Shown here: positions 63,215-64,000 of the stretch, one piece after another
Numbering within the stretch: position 1 is the first letter of the stretch
Layout of the letters: the number at the start of each line of letters is the position of its first letter
Origin: Pomphorhynchus laevis
Lineage: Eukaryota; Acanthocephala; Palaeacanthocephala; Echinorhynchida; Pomphorhynchidae
Assembly: GCA_012934845.2 (NCBI GenBank)
Contig: WNNJ02000618.1
Span: forward strand, 62,001-126,000
DNA: 64,000 bases
Reading direction: 5' to 3'
The notes under the pieces: generated by a model
The model's input: only the letters and a program-made list of their open reading frames with translations
Database searches by the model: none
Told to the model about the DNA's origin: nothing
Translations under genes and position numbers: made by a program

Positions 63215-64000
63215 TGTGTAGTTACGCAAAAACTGGACGATGAAACGCCGATCTGGATCCTCTAATGCACCGGGATACCATCCTTGCGAGACGGATGCCT
63301 ATTCTACAACGCAGCGTTGAAATTACATCCGAATACTTAACCTCTGCTCTTTCGGCGATAGTATTCGCGATTTTTTTCAGAAGACTTTCCGTGCCCTTAC
63401 CTGCACCTCCAGAGTTCGACAACACAACAGGAATGAAAGATGCTCTTTCAATTTCGGTTATTCTTTCTAGATATTTATTTCTTTTTCGGCTTTCGTGATA
63501 TTCAAAACACGCACTCGGATTCCTTGATAAATTCGACGGCGCGAGCGCATTAAAAATGCAAACATCTATTAAAGTACGTTCCGTCTTGTCACCAAACAAT
63601 CTGTTGCATGATATGTCCAATCTCGCTTCTTTATCCTTAGTAGTTGTTTGTTTCAAGAAAGTTACATTTGAAGAAACAGGCGCCAGTCGAGGTTCGATTT
63701 GTACAGATGGACATATCTCAGTAAGCGTGTATGCTAAGAAATCCCGTACCACGTCATGTCTCATAGATGGAAGTCCACCAAGTGAACACGAAAGCGAGTG
63801 CGCCAGAGAATTTACTGTACCACATTGACAATAGGATGGAGCGCTTTTTGGACGAAAACCGTATCGCGCCGCCATAGCGTCTCGAAATTCATCGTTGCTT
63901 AGCCTTGAATTCCTTTCATGCGATGGATAAACTGAAAGCCATGATGATGCACCTTTGACTGACGAGTGTTCTATTGACCTTCTCAATAAATGATTGCAAT
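63215..64000 (-). mobile_element. LINE-B copy 5: C-terminal zinc knuckle and nuclease, open frame running off the window
   Basis: An uninterrupted 254-codon minus-strand frame (63222-63986), open to the window edge. Order: ASSWLSVYPSHERNSRLSND, EFRDAMAARYGFRPK (about 30-48), zinc knuckle CQCGTVNSLAHSLSC (54-68), GGLPSMRHDVVRDFL (RHD), DKEARLDISC near 120, ERTLIDVCIFNALAPS near 134-149, YHESRKRNKYLERITEIERA, SFIPVVLSNSGGAGKG near 188, and RCIRGSRSAFHRPVFA at the end. E/RLD...IDV is a plausible PD-(D/E)xK-type nuclease core. Unlike the other four copies it has no break in this region, so it is the youngest LINE-B or belongs to an active copy. The residue-1 Met is not a real start. Confidence 0.8.

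Overview
This is a eukaryotic, most likely invertebrate (possibly arthropod) window made almost entirely of decayed transposable elements. That assignment is inferred from the element types: APE-type LINEs, a reverse transcriptase/restriction-like-endonuclease LINE lineage, a Ty3/gypsy element, a FLYWCH-type MULE, and RTE and Penelope remnants. One intronless host-type gene with a long open frame is present, a BRAP (BRCA1-associated protein 2) homologue at 11.5-13.2 kb (minus). There is also a worn calmodulin-like fragment near 34.2 kb. No prokaryotic features, rRNA genes, convincing tRNA genes or CRISPR arrays were seen. Intergenic DNA is very AT-rich, whereas the youngest LINE family is GC-richer.

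I use working names. LINE-A: CR1-like, APE endonuclease, T-tract 3' tail; at least ten copies or pieces. LINE-B: RT plus C-terminal zinc knuckle and restriction-like nuclease; five copies. LINE-C: I/Jockey-like, ORF1 with CCHC knuckles; many pieces. LINE-D: CR1-like, PHD-like zinc finger in ORF1. LINE-E and LINE-F: CR1-like 3' pieces.

Layout: 0-0.4 kb LINE-F end; 0.4-1.5 LINE-A; 2.0-5.9 short-LTR Ty3/gypsy element (minus); 6.3-9.4 LINE-B copy 1; 9.5-10.7 AT-rich repeat R; 11.4-13.3 BRAP; 13.4-16.2 LINE-B copy 2; 16.4-20.0 LINE-B copy 3 carrying a LINE-A insert; 20.7-25.4 an old LINE-A split by a near full-length LINE-A (minus); 25.4-25.7 RTE end; 25.7-26.5 LINE-B copy 4; 26.5-27.3 AT-rich repeats; 27.4-34.1 LINE-C (minus) split by a full-length LINE-A (28.1-32.7, plus); 34.2 calmodulin-like fragment; 34.7-38.2 several LINE-C ORF1/endonuclease pieces including a large inverted repeat; 38.7-40.1 MULE; 40.4-45.0 divergent LINE-A; 46-48 LINE-E; 48.5-51.7 LINE-C (minus); 51.7-52.4 LINE-C endonuclease piece (plus); 52.4-59.4 LINE-C split by LINE-D, itself split by LINE-A; 59.4-61.5 LINE-A scrap, CR1-like RT scrap, Penelope GIY-YIG scrap and LINE-D-like ORF1; 61.5-63.2 AT-rich without genes; 63.2-64.0 LINE-B copy 5 (minus), running off the window.

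The genes do not form a pathway. The main value is the mobile-element biology: a compact LTR element with what looks like a self-primer, a BRAP homologue that has lost its RING but kept its ubiquitin-binding zinc finger, a LINE family with a recurring AAACT-type insertion site and exchangeable 5' modules, a LINE with a tRNA-like 3' end, and at least a dozen near-perfect snap-back palindromes scattered through unrelated repeats.
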